A stretch of DNA of 64,000 bases from Deltaproteobacteria bacterium (GCA_024233625.1 JACKPJ010000002.1:124001-188000); one strand, 5' to 3'; counted from the stretch's first letter, positions 45,159 through 54,524 are shown. A program made the numbers and translations. Notes: generated from the letters alone by a model not told the origin.

Positions 45159-46474
45159 GAAAAAAAAACAAAGAAGAAATTCAAGAACTCAAAGATGGGG
45201 ACCGTGAGCTTATTTGGCATCCCTTTACTCAAATGCGCGAGTATCAATTGGAAGAGCCTTTAATTATTCAATCAGCTGAGGATTGCTATCTCATTGATAT
45301 TGAGGGTCGGCGTTACATTGATGGAATTTCTTCACTTTGGGTGAACGTCCATGGGCATCGCAAAGCCAAGATTGATCAGGCCGTTCGGGGTCAGCTCGAT
45401 GAAGTCGCGCATTCTACACTTTTGGGTTTTGGCAATGTCCCTTCGATTTTATTGGCTAAAAAGCTTCTTGAAATAGCTCCTCAAAATTTGAAAAAAGTTT
45501 TTTATTCGGACAGTGGTTCAACCGCTGTTGAGATTGCTTTAAAAATGGCTTTCCAATATTGGCAACACAAGGGTGAAAAACAAAAGCAACTCTTTGTGAC
45601 TTTGGAAAACGCTTATCATGGAGACACCATTGGTTCGGTGAGTGTGGGAGGCATGCAGATCTTTCACGATCTTTTTCGTCCTCTATTATTCAAAACGATT
45701 GCTGTTCCTGATTTTGACATTGAGCAATTGCGTAAAGTCTTTTTGGAGCAAGCCCATGAGATTGCAGCGTGCGTGATTGAGCCCATGATACAAGGTGCTG
45801 CCGGAATGCGCTTACAGCCCCCAGGCTTTGTCAGTGCAGTCCGCGAGCTTTGTGATGAGTTTAATGTTTTGATGATTTGTGATGAAGTTGCAACAGGCTT
45901 TGGCCGTACGGGAAAAATGTTTGCGGTGGAGCATGACTCGGTAAGGCCGGATTTACTTTGTTTGGCCAAGGGAATCACAGGAGGCTATCTCCCTTTAGCT
46001 GCAACACTGACGACTCAAGAAGTTTATTCCGCTTTTGAAGGTTCCTATGCGGAGTTTAAAACTTTTTTTCATGGCCATAGTTATACGGGAAATCCACTCG
46101 CCTGTGCAGCAGCATTGGCAAACTTGGAAATCTTTGAAGAAGAAAAAACCTTACAAAATCTTCCAGAAAAAATTGCTCTGATTGCTCACGTAATGGAAAA
46201 AGTTGCGGAGCAGCCCTGTGTGAAAGAAGTGCGGCAATTAGGTATGATGGTGGGTATCGAATTAGCACAAGCCAACGGCGAGTCTTTTCCTATGGAACAG
46301 CGCATTGCGAATCAGGTGTGCAAAGAAGCCATTCAGCAGGGTGTTTTGTTAAGGCCTTTGGGAGATGTTGTGGTTTTGATGCCACCACTGGGTATTCAGT
46401 TGCAGACTTTGCAAGTCCTCTTAGAAATTACTCACCAAGCCTTGATCAGTGTTTTGTCACAGAGAGTTAATTGA
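45155..46474 (+). CDS. bioA: Adenosylmethionine-8-amino-7-oxononanoate aminotransferase (DAPA synthase)
   Basis: BioA converts KAPA to 7,8-diaminopelargonate with SAM as the amino donor. This class III aminotransferase (439 residues) shows LIWHPFTQMREYQ at the N-terminus, the diagnostic start of BioA. It also has YSDSGSTAVEIALKMAFQYW, YHGDTIGSVSVGG, CDEVATGFGRTGKMFA and the PLP lysine in LCLAKGITGGYLPLAATL. The start is GTG at 45155 (Shine-Dalgarno AAGGA 6 nt upstream), overlapping the bioF stop as GTGA. Its stop overlaps the convergent tetR by 8 bp. bioD, bioC and bioH are not in the window. Confidence 0.96.
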   Translation: MRKKNKEEIQELKDGDRELIWHPFTQMREYQLEEPLIIQSAEDCYLIDIEGRRYIDGISSLWVNVHGHRKAKIDQAVRGQLDEVAHSTLLGFGNVPSILLAKKLLEIAPQNLKKVFYSDSGSTAVEIALKMAFQYWQHKGEKQKQLFVTLENAYHGDTIGSVSVGGMQIFHDLFRPLLFKTIAVPDFDIEQLRKVFLEQAHEIAACVIEPMIQGAAGMRLQPPGFVSAVRELCDEFNVLMICDEVATGFGRTGKMFAVEHDSVRPDLLCLAKGITGGYLPLAATLTTQEVYSAFEGSYAEFKTFFHGHSYTGNPLACAAALANLEIFEEEKTLQNLPEKIALIAHVMEKVAEQPCVKEVRQLGMMVGIELAQANGESFPMEQRIANQVCKEAIQQGVLLRPLGDVVVLMPPLGIQLQTLQVLLEITHQALISVLSQRVN

Positions 46475-47159
46475 GTTTAGTTTGATTTAATAACTCGATA
46501 GCGCTTTGCTTAATCTTTTTTAGACCCGGAATTCGACTGAGGCGAATAAGCTGAAAAATAATTTTTAAACTGTTTTTTAATAAAAGCAGACTTTGCTTTT
46601 GATTTTCAGAACGATCATGAATCCAAAATAGGATGATTCCCATTTGGTATAACCAAAAAAGATGGGGAAGATAATTGCGAATTTCTCCACGCATTTTTAA
46701 ATTACTCCCCTCAATAGCATGACGAAAGATATCAATAGCTTCTTCGCGGACTTTTTTACTTTCGTTGCTAAAAGGAGAAAGACGATGGCCAGGGTCTCCC
46801 GCAATCTTGAAGAGTGCACTGAGCATGCTGCGATAGGGAGCAAATTGTTCTAGTTTGATTGTGATGGTTTTGGATATTCTTTCTTGAACATCTTTGCTTT
46901 CTTTAAAAATTTTTTGTGTTTCCTCTTCGTGTTCTTGTTGTGTATGAAGGTAGAATTCAAAGACGATATCCTCTTTCGTTTTAAAATAATAATAAGCCGC
47001 TCCTACAGCCATGTTGCAAGCTTTTGCAATTTCTCTCATGGTGACTTTTTCAAAGCCTTTTTCTTTAAACATCTCCAGAGCAGTCCTAAAAATTTTTTCT
47101 CGAGTTTCTTGAGCTTTGGGTGTTTTAGGGTTTTTCATTTCTTCAATGGTTTTGTTCAC
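46467..47159 (-). CDS. TetR/AcrR-family transcriptional regulator
   Basis: This is a helix-turn-helix repressor of 230 residues. The N-terminal DNA-binding domain is typical: TREKIFRTALEMFKEKGFEK, then MREIAKACNMAVGAAYYYF (the recognition helix with the common YYYFKTKEDIV ending). The remainder is a helical ligand-binding and dimer domain without recognised specificity, with some hydrophobic stretches. GTG 47159 has AAGG upstream. ATG at residue 8 is a possible alternative. It is encoded leftward, downstream of the 47390 gene, whose promoter carries TGAAC/GTTCA palindromes that may be its operators. Confidence 0.9.
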   Translation of the reverse strand: MNKTIEEMKNPKTPKAQETREKIFRTALEMFKEKGFEKVTMREIAKACNMAVGAAYYYFKTKEDIVFEFYLHTQQEHEEETQKIFKESKDVQERISKTITIKLEQFAPYRSMLSALFKIAGDPGHRLSPFSNESKKVREEAIDIFRHAIEGSNLKMRGEIRNYLPHLFWLYQMGIILFWIHDRSENQKQSLLLLKNSLKIIFQLIRLSRIPGLKKIKQSAIELLNQTKLN

Positions 47160-47191
47160 TCGTAGAACCTTTTCTTTAAGAACATAAAAAA

Positions 47192-47214
47192 TCAGGGGAC
47201 ATCATGTCCCCTGA
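47192..47214 (-). terminator. Terminator of the small membrane-protein gene
   Basis: Perfect 10-bp arms TCAGGGGACA and TGTCCCCTGA surround TCA. On the minus strand the hairpin is followed by TTTTTT. It lies between the 47390-47836 gene and tetR, so tetR probably needs its own promoter or read-through. Confidence 0.85.
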
Positions 47215-47389
47215 AAGTTTACTTGCCAAGTATTTTATTAAACTTCTTTTCTAAGCTATTGCACGTTTCAATTGCTGCGTTGATTTCGTAAAAAAATCCT
47301 CGACCTACTCATGGTACGACTGCGTTTTTTTTCCTCAATCGCCTTGCCCTTAAAACGTTTTTGACGCTTATAAAAGAAGTTTCATGTCA
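47215..47389. other. Non-coding segment between the membrane-protein gene and its terminator
   Basis: This segment of 175 bp shows no complete gene. On the minus strand a 36-codon stretch rich in Arg and Lys is open but lacks a good start. Its base composition is richer in G+C than the flanks. It may be a dispersed repeat or a gene remnant. I cannot decide from one window. Confidence 0.35.
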
Positions 47390-47836
47390 TTAGGTTTGGT
47401 GGGAGGGGATTGTCGCTGGCGGAAATGTTAGCGGATTGCGTTCTGCCACAGATGAGTTGTTATTAAGGCGCAAGCCTCGTCGCCGAATCATAGAAAAGAT
47501 AAATAAATTAAAAAAGTGCATGAATCCTAAAATGAGCAGGACTCCTCCAACTCGCATACTTAAGCTCTCGATCGCGTAAATTAATTGATCAGGTCTTGAA
47601 CCAAAGGTCAATACGAGTGAGATATATCCAATATTGATCAAGTAAAACCCTACAACGAGGAGATGATTGATAGATTTTGCCAGTTCTTCATTGCCATGGA
47701 AGGCATCCTTTAAAAAAACAGCACCATTTTTAGACAAGGTTTTAGCCACCCAAATACATATTCCAATGCTGATGGTTAAATAGGAAATATAGGTAGCAAC
47801 TGTGTATTGAGTCATTGCTTCTTGAAAAGTGTTCAT
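47390..47836 (-). CDS. Small integral membrane protein of unknown function
   Basis: This unknown protein of 148 residues has three predicted membrane helices (TVATYISYLTISIGICIWVA, NHLLVVGFYLINIGYISLVL and VGGVLLILGFMHFFNLFIF), followed by a basic MIRRRGLRL and a short polar tail. Residues between TM1 and TM2 (LKDAFHGNEELAKSIN) are probably cytoplasmic. I know of no function. Its promoter carries two TetR-type palindromes and tetR lies next downstream, so it is plausibly the regulated target of that repressor. Confidence 0.75.
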   Translation of the reverse strand: MNTFQEAMTQYTVATYISYLTISIGICIWVAKTLSKNGAVFLKDAFHGNEELAKSINHLLVVGFYLINIGYISLVLTFGSRPDQLIYAIESLSMRVGGVLLILGFMHFFNLFIFSMIRRRGLRLNNNSSVAERNPLTFPPATIPSHQT

Positions 47837-47873
47837 AATAAGTTACCTCGCTTTTCTCTCTTTTTTTAAAAAA

Positions 47874-47945
47874 GTTCATTATTGAACTTGTTCAATTTTA
47901 TAGATAGTCATAAAAATAAAGTCAATATATTTTTGAACAAGTTCA
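47874..47945 (-). promoter_or_regulatory. Promoter flanked by two TGAAC/GTTCA operators
   Basis: On the minus strand a near-consensus promoter is readable: -35 TTGACT (47920-47925 on plus), a 17-bp spacer, and -10 TATAAA (47897-47902). Palindrome 1 (ATTGAAC-TT-GTTCAAT, 47881-47896) overlaps the start site just downstream of -10. Palindrome 2 (TGAAC-AA-GTTCA, 47934-47945) lies just upstream of -35. A third partial dyad (GTTCA-TTAT-TGAAC) occupies 47874-47887. This symmetrical bracketing is the layout expected for TetR repression. Confidence 0.75.
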
Positions 47946-48320
47946 TAAAATAATAGATAGGTTGTAATTATCTGAATTTATTTAGGAAAAAAACAGCCTT
48001 TTTTTGAGAGGAAAAAAGTAAATAAAACCAGCATTTATCTTGAAATTAATTAGCAACTATTTTAACGCCAGCCCGATATTAAAGGCGAGTCTAGTTATTG
48101 CTCAACTTAATGTCCATTTTGTTTGAAGTGATGACTTGGTGAGTAAATTGATAAGCGATGGGGTCATATGAAATAGTTATGATGAGTTTATTTTCTTAAG
48201 TTTAAGAGGAGAACTCATCAGGGGAAAGGAAAATGGAGTGTTATTTTACTCTGATTAGGTCACGGTAGGGTGGTGTTTTAATATAAACACTTATTGTCAG
48301 GTAAGATAAAAGGAAAATCT
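47946..48320. other. Upstream region of the giant gene with hairpin and mini-ORF
   Basis: No full gene is seen. Near the 3' end is a hairpin with 8-bp outer arms (GATGAGTT 48181-48188 and AACTCATC 48212-48219) and an inner CTTAA/TTAAG stem. It is followed by a ribosome-binding-site-like AAAGGA and a possible 11-codon ORF (48233-48268, MECYFTLIRSR). A dyad GTGTTT/AAACAC lies at 48273-48290. This may be a structured 5' leader, but no function is shown. Confidence 0.4.
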
Positions 48321-51300
48321 ATGGGTAAGGAAGGCGCTAGCGGGATAAAAGCGTCAAATGTTGCGGAAGTTTACAATTCAAATCCAATCAATAGTCAGCA
48401 AGATAATGTTAGCTCTCAATGGCAGCTACCAACTTCCGCTGATATGGAAGACACGCAGGTCCCTCAAAATCGAAGTCAAAACGTAAGTCAAAATTCAAAT
48501 GCCGAAATGCTTGCTCAAAGTCAGCAGATCACTGCGTTTGCTAAGACTTTCCTCTCGGAGGCTCAATCTGCGGCCAAAGTCTTACGTGGAGTCTTTTCTA
48601 ATCCATCGCTTGAAGATGTTTTTAAAGATATTCAAAGCCCCCAAGAACGTCAGGCATTTATTGCTCAGCGTATGGAAATAGCTCTGAAAGAGGGTGATGC
48701 TGAAGGTTTTCAAAAACTCTTAAGTTTGCAACTAGGTCGCGTCAAGAGTGATGCCCATCAACTCGAGGTATTTTTATCTGCTCTCGCTTATATTTCTAGC
48801 TCGCTCAGTGGACATACAGCTTATCCTTTTTATGAAGCCGTCTTTGCAAAATCTCTTCCTTTAGCAGAACAAGTGATTTCTCGTATGGGGACGAGTGGAG
48901 AAAATGCTAGGGCCATCATGAAGGCAACCGAGCTTTGTGCCCAAGCAGCCAGTTTTTATCATCACCGCGCACAATTTGATAAGGCAGGCCATTATGCACA
49001 GCTCGCTCAAGAAACGAGTGAAATTATTGGTGAGTGGGCCGACTGGAAAAGTCCGCGTCAGCCGGATCACTCTTTCCAAAATTTGGCATGGGCCGAATCT
49101 GTGCTTGAGATGCGCCGTATTCACCTCGAACATGGATCTCAAAAAAACATGTTCGATGTGGCAGAAAAAGCCCGCGTCTTAAATGATTATTTTAAAGATA
49201 TTCAAAAATTTCGCACTCGGATCGAATCCGAGCTCGATTCAAAGCCCGACCAAGCTTTTAATTTGGGAGTTCATCTGCCAGCATTGAGCAAGTTTAGCCA
49301 AAGCTTGAGTGACTATCGTCGTCTTGCGGAGTCAATGGGACTTGACTTAAAAAAAGCGGAGTTCAAGGCACCCCTTGATGATGAAAAAGCGCGTTTTGAA
49401 GATTTGATGATTCCTTTATTATTGACGCAATTACAAAAAGACAAGATTCTGACTGCAGAAAATCGTCAGCAAATCGAAAATAGATTACGCCAGCGCGTCC
49501 ATAAAAGTTTAGAGGAATCAGACACTTGGATTCAAAATTTAAGTTCCATCGCATTGTTACAGTTTGTTCAGCTCAATGATTTGGCGATGCAAGTGGAAGC
49601 TTCGGGAGAAAGTCCCGAAACAGCGATGCTCTTTTATGCACAGGCAGGTATGAAGGAAGAGTTTTTAGAAAGTGCAGAAAATTATATTCGCCAGTTAGAA
49701 GAAGCTCATGATGGAAGTGAAGACTATGAGCTGGAACTCGCAAAAATTAAATGGTACTTGTCTACTGAGCTCTATCCCCAACTTGGGCTTCGTCAAGAAG
49801 CGAGCGAGCTTTTAGCCGAAGTTCAAGTGACGCAAAGTGAAGGACTTATGGCAAGGCAGTTGGGACATTTGACTTCAGCTGCAGAAGCAGAGTCAGGAGT
49901 AAATCCTGAAGAATCCATTGCCAGTTTGATGGAAGTGATTGCAGAGAGTGCGATTTCAGGCGAAGTCAATGACTTGACGCTTGCAGCGATGGATCAACTC
50001 GAAGCGAACTTGTCTCAACTTAGGCAAACGCGCCACCAAGACCAGCTCTCATGGCTGCATGTAGCACTTACAGAAAGAGTGGCTCATTACGAAACATTAG
50101 GAGATCATCCTCAATCATCCTCTCTCAAAAAGGAGATTGAAGAAGCTTTCCCCCAACTACAGCTTGCTTTAGAGCGCGGAGATTATGCAAATCTCTACTC
50201 CGCTGTTTACCAGAGTCGATTTTTGGATAATTATCCTCAGATCAAAGCCATTTTGCTTCAGTCTGGTGAAATTGAATATCAAGAAGTGGAAGCAGAATTT
50301 TCGGAAGGTCCTGCATATCAAATCCCCGAAAGTCGAACGGGCATCGCCAGTTTTCTTTGGGAGACTCGCGATGAATTATTACCCGAAGAAGAATATGGAA
50401 AATTTCTTTCGCAATTGGGTTATGATTATCGAAATCTTAGTTTTTTTCAGAGTGCTGCAAGTATTGGCTACGAAACTCAGGATGAAAATTTAGTTGAAGA
50501 AGCTCAAGATGCCCAAATGTGGTCGGCTGCTATGCGCGAGTTGCGCAGTTGGACAGTGCTTCTTGCCGATTCTCCTCGCGATGGCATCAATGGTGTGCTC
50601 GGTTGGGCGCCGCTGGGTTTTGCTTCCAAGAGTTTAAAAGTGACAAAGATCGTACGTGGAGCCAGCGTTTTAGAGGACTTTTCGGTTCATCTTCTGAGTC
50701 ATCTTGCCCAAAAGCATCGAGGCTTGGCTTTGGCTTCTCGCTATGTTGCATACAATTCACTCGCTCATAGTGCGGTTGGGGTTCCTGCCTATTTATTGGG
50801 TCAAAGTATGACTTCGAAGCCCTTTGATCAAACCTGGAGTGCGGAGAGTGTGACGGGTGCGACCTTGACTGCTTTGGCCACTTCGGGCTTGCTCAATTCT
50901 TGGGTGATTTTACGTGCGGCAAGGCAAGGCTTAGCAACTCCTGCACAGCAGGCTCTTTTTCAATTGCGTCGCGAGATCGGAAATCAAGCGGCCAATCATT
51001 GGAATCACATCGCTCGTACAAGTGGGGCTTCTGCCATATTAGGTGGAGAAGAAATTTCTGCATTGTTTAATCATGCCCGAGGGCTTCCTACGCGTGCCGG
51101 TTTGACCATGGGCCAAATCGAGGCCCGGCTCATGCAGCGTGTCTTTGAAGACCGTGTGATGAGCGAGATGGGAAATGCCTTAGGCATGTCCGCTCTTTCT
51201 GCAATAGGAATGAGCATGGGTGGACGTGCTACAGAGCTTGTATTTTCCGAAAATGCCCAAGCACCTTTTGGTTTACATGCGGTCAGTGGTTTTTTTATGG

Positions 51301-53183
51301 GCGGTATGATCTATCTGCAGGGCGGCACTTATCTGCAAGAGCGCGGCTTCTTAACTCCCGTTGATTTTATCAAGCGCAATTATCTTCCGGCTGCAGAATC
51401 ACCTTATCGTAGTTCTAGTCCAGCACGACATGCACTAGCTCCAGATTTATCTCCTGCATATGCCCAAGCGGACCTTCCAATGTTAAACAGACCCTCTAGA
51501 TTCTCTCGTTCAGTGGTGCCAGCAAATGGATTTTCTCCGAGCCTGGGAGTAATGGCAAGTGCAGCGACTTTCTTGTTTCCGACTGAAGTTTTGGCTGGTG
51601 ATTCCGCAATTGCCCAATCTTCAACTTTACCCTATGTCATTGGAGGAGGACTCCTGTTGCTTGGAATAGGAGCAGCTGCTTTCTATTATAAGGGGAAAAA
51701 GTCCGGTCAAAAAACGAAGGAAGTTTCTGCCTCGGATAGCACTTCTGTAGAGATGAATCGTGATGGAGTAAGTTTTCCAAATGAGACGGAAATCTCGGGT
51801 GCCATTGTCACGGATTCGGGTGCCATTGCGGATGGTCCTGGAGGTGAAGTAAGTGGATCTAGAGTCTTAGGTATTATTACTCGAGGACCTACTGTAAAAA
51901 CCCCGGTTGTTGAGAGAGGATTTATTTCTGAACAATCGATTGTTTCTGGTCAGTTTTCTGCTGAATCATCTCTTGAGATGAGAGTTGATCCAGCAGATCA
52001 TGAGGAGTTTTTTTTACGAGCTATCAGTCTTTGTACTGATTTTCTCAGGGGGCCGCTAAGAGAAGATTTAAGAGATATTCTCAATAGTCAAGATCCCAAG
52101 TGGAATTCTTTAAAATCCGACGTCGATGATTTTTTAGGGGGACTAAAAAAGTTATCTTTTATTATGGATAAATATTACCAAAAACTCGGAATAGATTCTC
52201 GTCCTGATTATCAATTTCCAGTGGGATTATTTACCAGTGCGATGGATTCAGGGATGATGGACTCCTTGGCTGGAGAGTTGGTGGACGCGGTGACTGATAT
52301 TACAGGGTCAAAAATCTATGGGATGTTGCAACAATACACTCAGGCATTGGAAAGAGCAAAGCATGCAGCTTGGCCTTTAGAGGCGATATTGTTATCCGAG
52401 CAAGTTCAAGGTCGTATTAAATATCAAAGAATCGAGACGGATTTAGTTAATTTGTCGGATGGAGTAGAGGATATTATTGACGATAATGCAGCGTTGTATT
52501 TTGCAAGACTTCCTGCCAAGAGTTTAGTTAAGTATGAAATTGAAGTCGCTTCTTTTGAAGATGCTGAAACACTTATGACAAAATTAGAGGGTGCAGACCG
52601 TCACCAGCCCTTCAGTATTTATTTACTAGAAAATAAATATAATGAAATAGCTGAGTTAAGATCTGCATCATTTAGAGTAAGTACTTTTAAGCATCAGACA
52701 GAAGAAGAACTTTATAACGATTCTCCCAGAAAGTTGCAAAATCATGAGATTGAAATTCATTTTAAATTGAGTGAAGCTGGTAAGAAAAAAGCAGCTCAAA
52801 ATAATCGTATTGATATTTTAGTGACTGAGTATGCTGTTGCTGAAGCCTTTCAGCAAAGAGCATCTTTGCCTAAACAAAGTGATATGAGATCCATATATAA
52901 GGCTGAGGGTGATAGACTGAGCCGAGAATCTGAACCAATGTACGATCGTTTACCTACTCACATGTCTGCTGAAGAAATTAAAGAGTGGGCGGATTCAGTG
53001 GGTGATCGTGTCAATGAGCTGCGAGCAAAAAGGGATGATGTCAAGATGCGTCTTATTTCTCGACCTAATGACTTAGAATTAAAAAGCCAATTAAAAGAGC
53101 TTAACCGAGAGTTTTACGCGATGTCTCGATTATGGGTTAAGCTGACTAATCTTTTGATGACATATCAGGCTGGTGAAAATTAA
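48321..53183 (+). CDS. Giant unknown protein (~1620 residues) with central hydrophobic region and C-terminal membrane segment
   Basis: I do not recognise a family. The first ~75 residues are Ser/Asn/Gln-rich and unstructured. Residues ~75-740 are helical, charged and TPR-like. For example, LQLGRVKSDAHQLEVFLSAL, ARAIMKATELCAQAASFYHH and AGHYAQLAQETSEIIGEWAD look like paired helices. Residues ~755-1010 contain many hydrophobic, Gly/Ala-rich helices (LGWAPLGFASKSLK, MSALSAIGMSMGGRATELVF, AVSGFFMGGMIYLQGG). A clear membrane helix YVIGGGLLLLGIGAAAFYY lies near residue 1105, followed by KGKKSGQKTK. The last ~490 residues are soluble and acidic, and more A/T-rich at the DNA level than the 5' part, suggesting a composite origin. 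ATG 48321 has AAGGA 7 nt upstream. The TTG at 48294 is rejected. Confidence 0.7.
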   Translation: MGKEGASGIKASNVAEVYNSNPINSQQDNVSSQWQLPTSADMEDTQVPQNRSQNVSQNSNAEMLAQSQQITAFAKTFLSEAQSAAKVLRGVFSNPSLEDVFKDIQSPQERQAFIAQRMEIALKEGDAEGFQKLLSLQLGRVKSDAHQLEVFLSALAYISSSLSGHTAYPFYEAVFAKSLPLAEQVISRMGTSGENARAIMKATELCAQAASFYHHRAQFDKAGHYAQLAQETSEIIGEWADWKSPRQPDHSFQNLAWAESVLEMRRIHLEHGSQKNMFDVAEKARVLNDYFKDIQKFRTRIESELDSKPDQAFNLGVHLPALSKFSQSLSDYRRLAESMGLDLKKAEFKAPLDDEKARFEDLMIPLLLTQLQKDKILTAENRQQIENRLRQRVHKSLEESDTWIQNLSSIALLQFVQLNDLAMQVEASGESPETAMLFYAQAGMKEEFLESAENYIRQLEEAHDGSEDYELELAKIKWYLSTELYPQLGLRQEASELLAEVQVTQSEGLMARQLGHLTSAAEAESGVNPEESIASLMEVIAESAISGEVNDLTLAAMDQLEANLSQLRQTRHQDQLSWLHVALTERVAHYETLGDHPQSSSLKKEIEEAFPQLQLALERGDYANLYSAVYQSRFLDNYPQIKAILLQSGEIEYQEVEAEFSEGPAYQIPESRTGIASFLWETRDELLPEEEYGKFLSQLGYDYRNLSFFQSAASIGYETQDENLVEEAQDAQMWSAAMRELRSWTVLLADSPRDGINGVLGWAPLGFASKSLKVTKIVRGASVLEDFSVHLLSHLAQKHRGLALASRYVAYNSLAHSAVGVPAYLLGQSMTSKPFDQTWSAESVTGATLTALATSGLLNSWVILRAARQGLATPAQQALFQLRREIGNQAANHWNHIARTSGASAILGGEEISALFNHARGLPTRAGLTMGQIEARLMQRVFEDRVMSEMGNALGMSALSAIGMSMGGRATELVFSENAQAPFGLHAVSGFFMGGMIYLQGGTYLQERGFLTPVDFIKRNYLPAAESPYRSSSPARHALAPDLSPAYAQADLPMLNRPSRFSRSVVPANGFSPSLGVMASAATFLFPTEVLAGDSAIAQSSTLPYVIGGGLLLLGIGAAAFYYKGKKSGQKTKEVSASDSTSVEMNRDGVSFPNETEISGAIVTDSGAIADGPGGEVSGSRVLGIITRGPTVKTPVVERGFISEQSIVSGQFSAESSLEMRVDPADHEEFFLRAISLCTDFLRGPLREDLRDILNSQDPKWNSLKSDVDDFLGGLKKLSFIMDKYYQKLGIDSRPDYQFPVGLFTSAMDSGMMDSLAGELVDAVTDITGSKIYGMLQQYTQALERAKHAAWPLEAILLSEQVQGRIKYQRIETDLVNLSDGVEDIIDDNAALYFARLPAKSLVKYEIEVASFEDAETLMTKLEGADRHQPFSIYLLENKYNEIAELRSASFRVSTFKHQTEEELYNDSPRKLQNHEIEIHFKLSEAGKKKAAQNNRIDILVTEYAVAEAFQQRASLPKQSDMRSIYKAEGDRLSRESEPMYDRLPTHMSAEEIKEWADSVGDRVNELRAKRDDVKMRLISRPNDLELKSQLKELNREFYAMSRLWVKLTNLLMTYQAGEN

Positions 53184-53312
53184 AAAAATAAGGCTTTAGT
53201 ATTTTCATAAATCTCAGATACTAGAGCTGTGCCTTTAGCCTCAGACTAGAAGATGAAAAACTATCTTTTTTTGGCTTTTAAACTTTTCACAATTGGTTTA
53301 AGACCCTAAACC

Positions 53313-54524
53313 ATGGATTCCAAAGAAATTTCTTTTTCAGACTTGGGGCTTTCTCAAGCTCTGGCGACAAGATTGAGCCGGCAAAAAATTAAAAGTCCGA
53401 CTCCTATTCAAAAAAAGTCCCTGCCTATTGCGCTTGAGGGTAAAGACCTGATTGGCATTGCGCAAACAGGTACGGGTAAAACACTGGCCTTTGTGCTGCC
53501 TCTCTTGGAAAAGCTTGTTTCCGAGCAAGAAATTAAGGCGCTCATCTTAAGTCCAACACGAGAGATTGCTCAGCAGACTTTTGAAGTCATCCAAAAGCTG
53601 ACGCGAAATCTTGAGCTCAAGGGCGAGGATGTTCATGCCAGCTTGATTATCGGAGGCAAAAGTCTCAGTGCTCAGATAAGACAACTCCAAAAAAATCCGC
53701 AGATTGTGATTGCGACTCCGGGTCGTTTAGTGGACCACATGGAACGCAAAAATATCGACGCCAAGATTTTTAATTACGTCGTCTTGGACGAAGCCGATCA
53801 TATGCTTGACTTGGGCTTTTTGCCGCAAGTCCGTACTATTATGCGTAGTCTTCCAGCAGAGCGACAAACTTTAATGCTCAGTGCGACTTTTCCTCACGAG
53901 ATTGAAAGTCTTGCTAAACATTATCAAAAGAACCCGGTGCAAATTCGCGTTAAACCACCTGGAACCGCTGCCGAAGGCATTGAGCATGCTTTGTATTTGT
54001 TAGATCCCGAAAACAAACGCCCGGCGATCTTAAAACTCATCGATCCGGAAGAATCCACCTTAGTCTTTACGCGAACAAAACTGGATGCCGAGTGGCTTTA
54101 TCGCCTTTTATTAAATAAAGGTTATGAGGTTCATGCCCTTCATGCTGATCGCAAACAAATGCAGCGCAATGCAGCTTTGGAAAGTTTTAAAAAAGGCAAA
54201 ACCAAGACATTGGTGGCAACGGATATTATGGCGCGAGGAATTGACGTGGTAGGGATTGCACATGTGATCAATTTTGATATTCCGCATAATGCGGATGATT
54301 ATATTCATCGTGTCGGGCGTACGGCGCGGGCGAAGGCCAAAGGTCGGGCTTCCACTTTAGCGACCTGGATGGATAAAAGTCATATCGAAGCGATTGAGGC
54401 AAAATTGGGTTCCCCCTTGCCTCGTCAGGAAATTGCTGGTATTCCTGCATTTAAAGAAGTCAAAGTCAGTCCTTCGAGCTTAGGAAAAATAGGCAGAAGA
54501 GGAAAACGAGTTCGAATGAGATAG
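53313..54524 (+). CDS. DEAD-box ATP-dependent RNA helicase (RhlE-like)
   Basis: This DEAD-box helicase of 403 residues has the full motif set: Q motif (SPTPIQKKSLPIALEGKD), I AQTGTGKTLAF, Ia PTREIAQQ, Ib TPGRLVDHM, II VLDEADHMLDLGF, III SAT, IV STLVFTRTKLDAEWL, V VATDIMARGIDV and VI IHRVGRTARA. The short basic C-terminus (IGRRGKRVRMR) fits RhlE-type proteins. The role in mRNA or ribosome metabolism is inferred from the family. The gene is separated from the giant gene by 129 bp and followed by a palindromic repeat. Confidence 0.95.
   Translation: MDSKEISFSDLGLSQALATRLSRQKIKSPTPIQKKSLPIALEGKDLIGIAQTGTGKTLAFVLPLLEKLVSEQEIKALILSPTREIAQQTFEVIQKLTRNLELKGEDVHASLIIGGKSLSAQIRQLQKNPQIVIATPGRLVDHMERKNIDAKIFNYVVLDEADHMLDLGFLPQVRTIMRSLPAERQTLMLSATFPHEIESLAKHYQKNPVQIRVKPPGTAAEGIEHALYLLDPENKRPAILKLIDPEESTLVFTRTKLDAEWLYRLLLNKGYEVHALHADRKQMQRNAALESFKKGKTKTLVATDIMARGIDVVGIAHVINFDIPHNADDYIHRVGRTARAKAKGRASTLATWMDKSHIEAIEAKLGSPLPRQEIAGIPAFKEVKVSPSSLGKIGRRGKRVRMR

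Noticed and set aside
47160..48320. Toxin-antitoxin or phage-repressor locus around the TetR gene
   Set aside because: The regulator is a normal-length TetR, and the neighbour is a three-helix membrane protein without toxin features.
48499..48681. Short ORFs inside the giant gene and other overlapping frames (for example 44782-45048, 30844-31218, 5522-5875)
   Set aside because: They lie wholly inside strong genes in other frames, lack ribosome-binding sites and show no family motifs.
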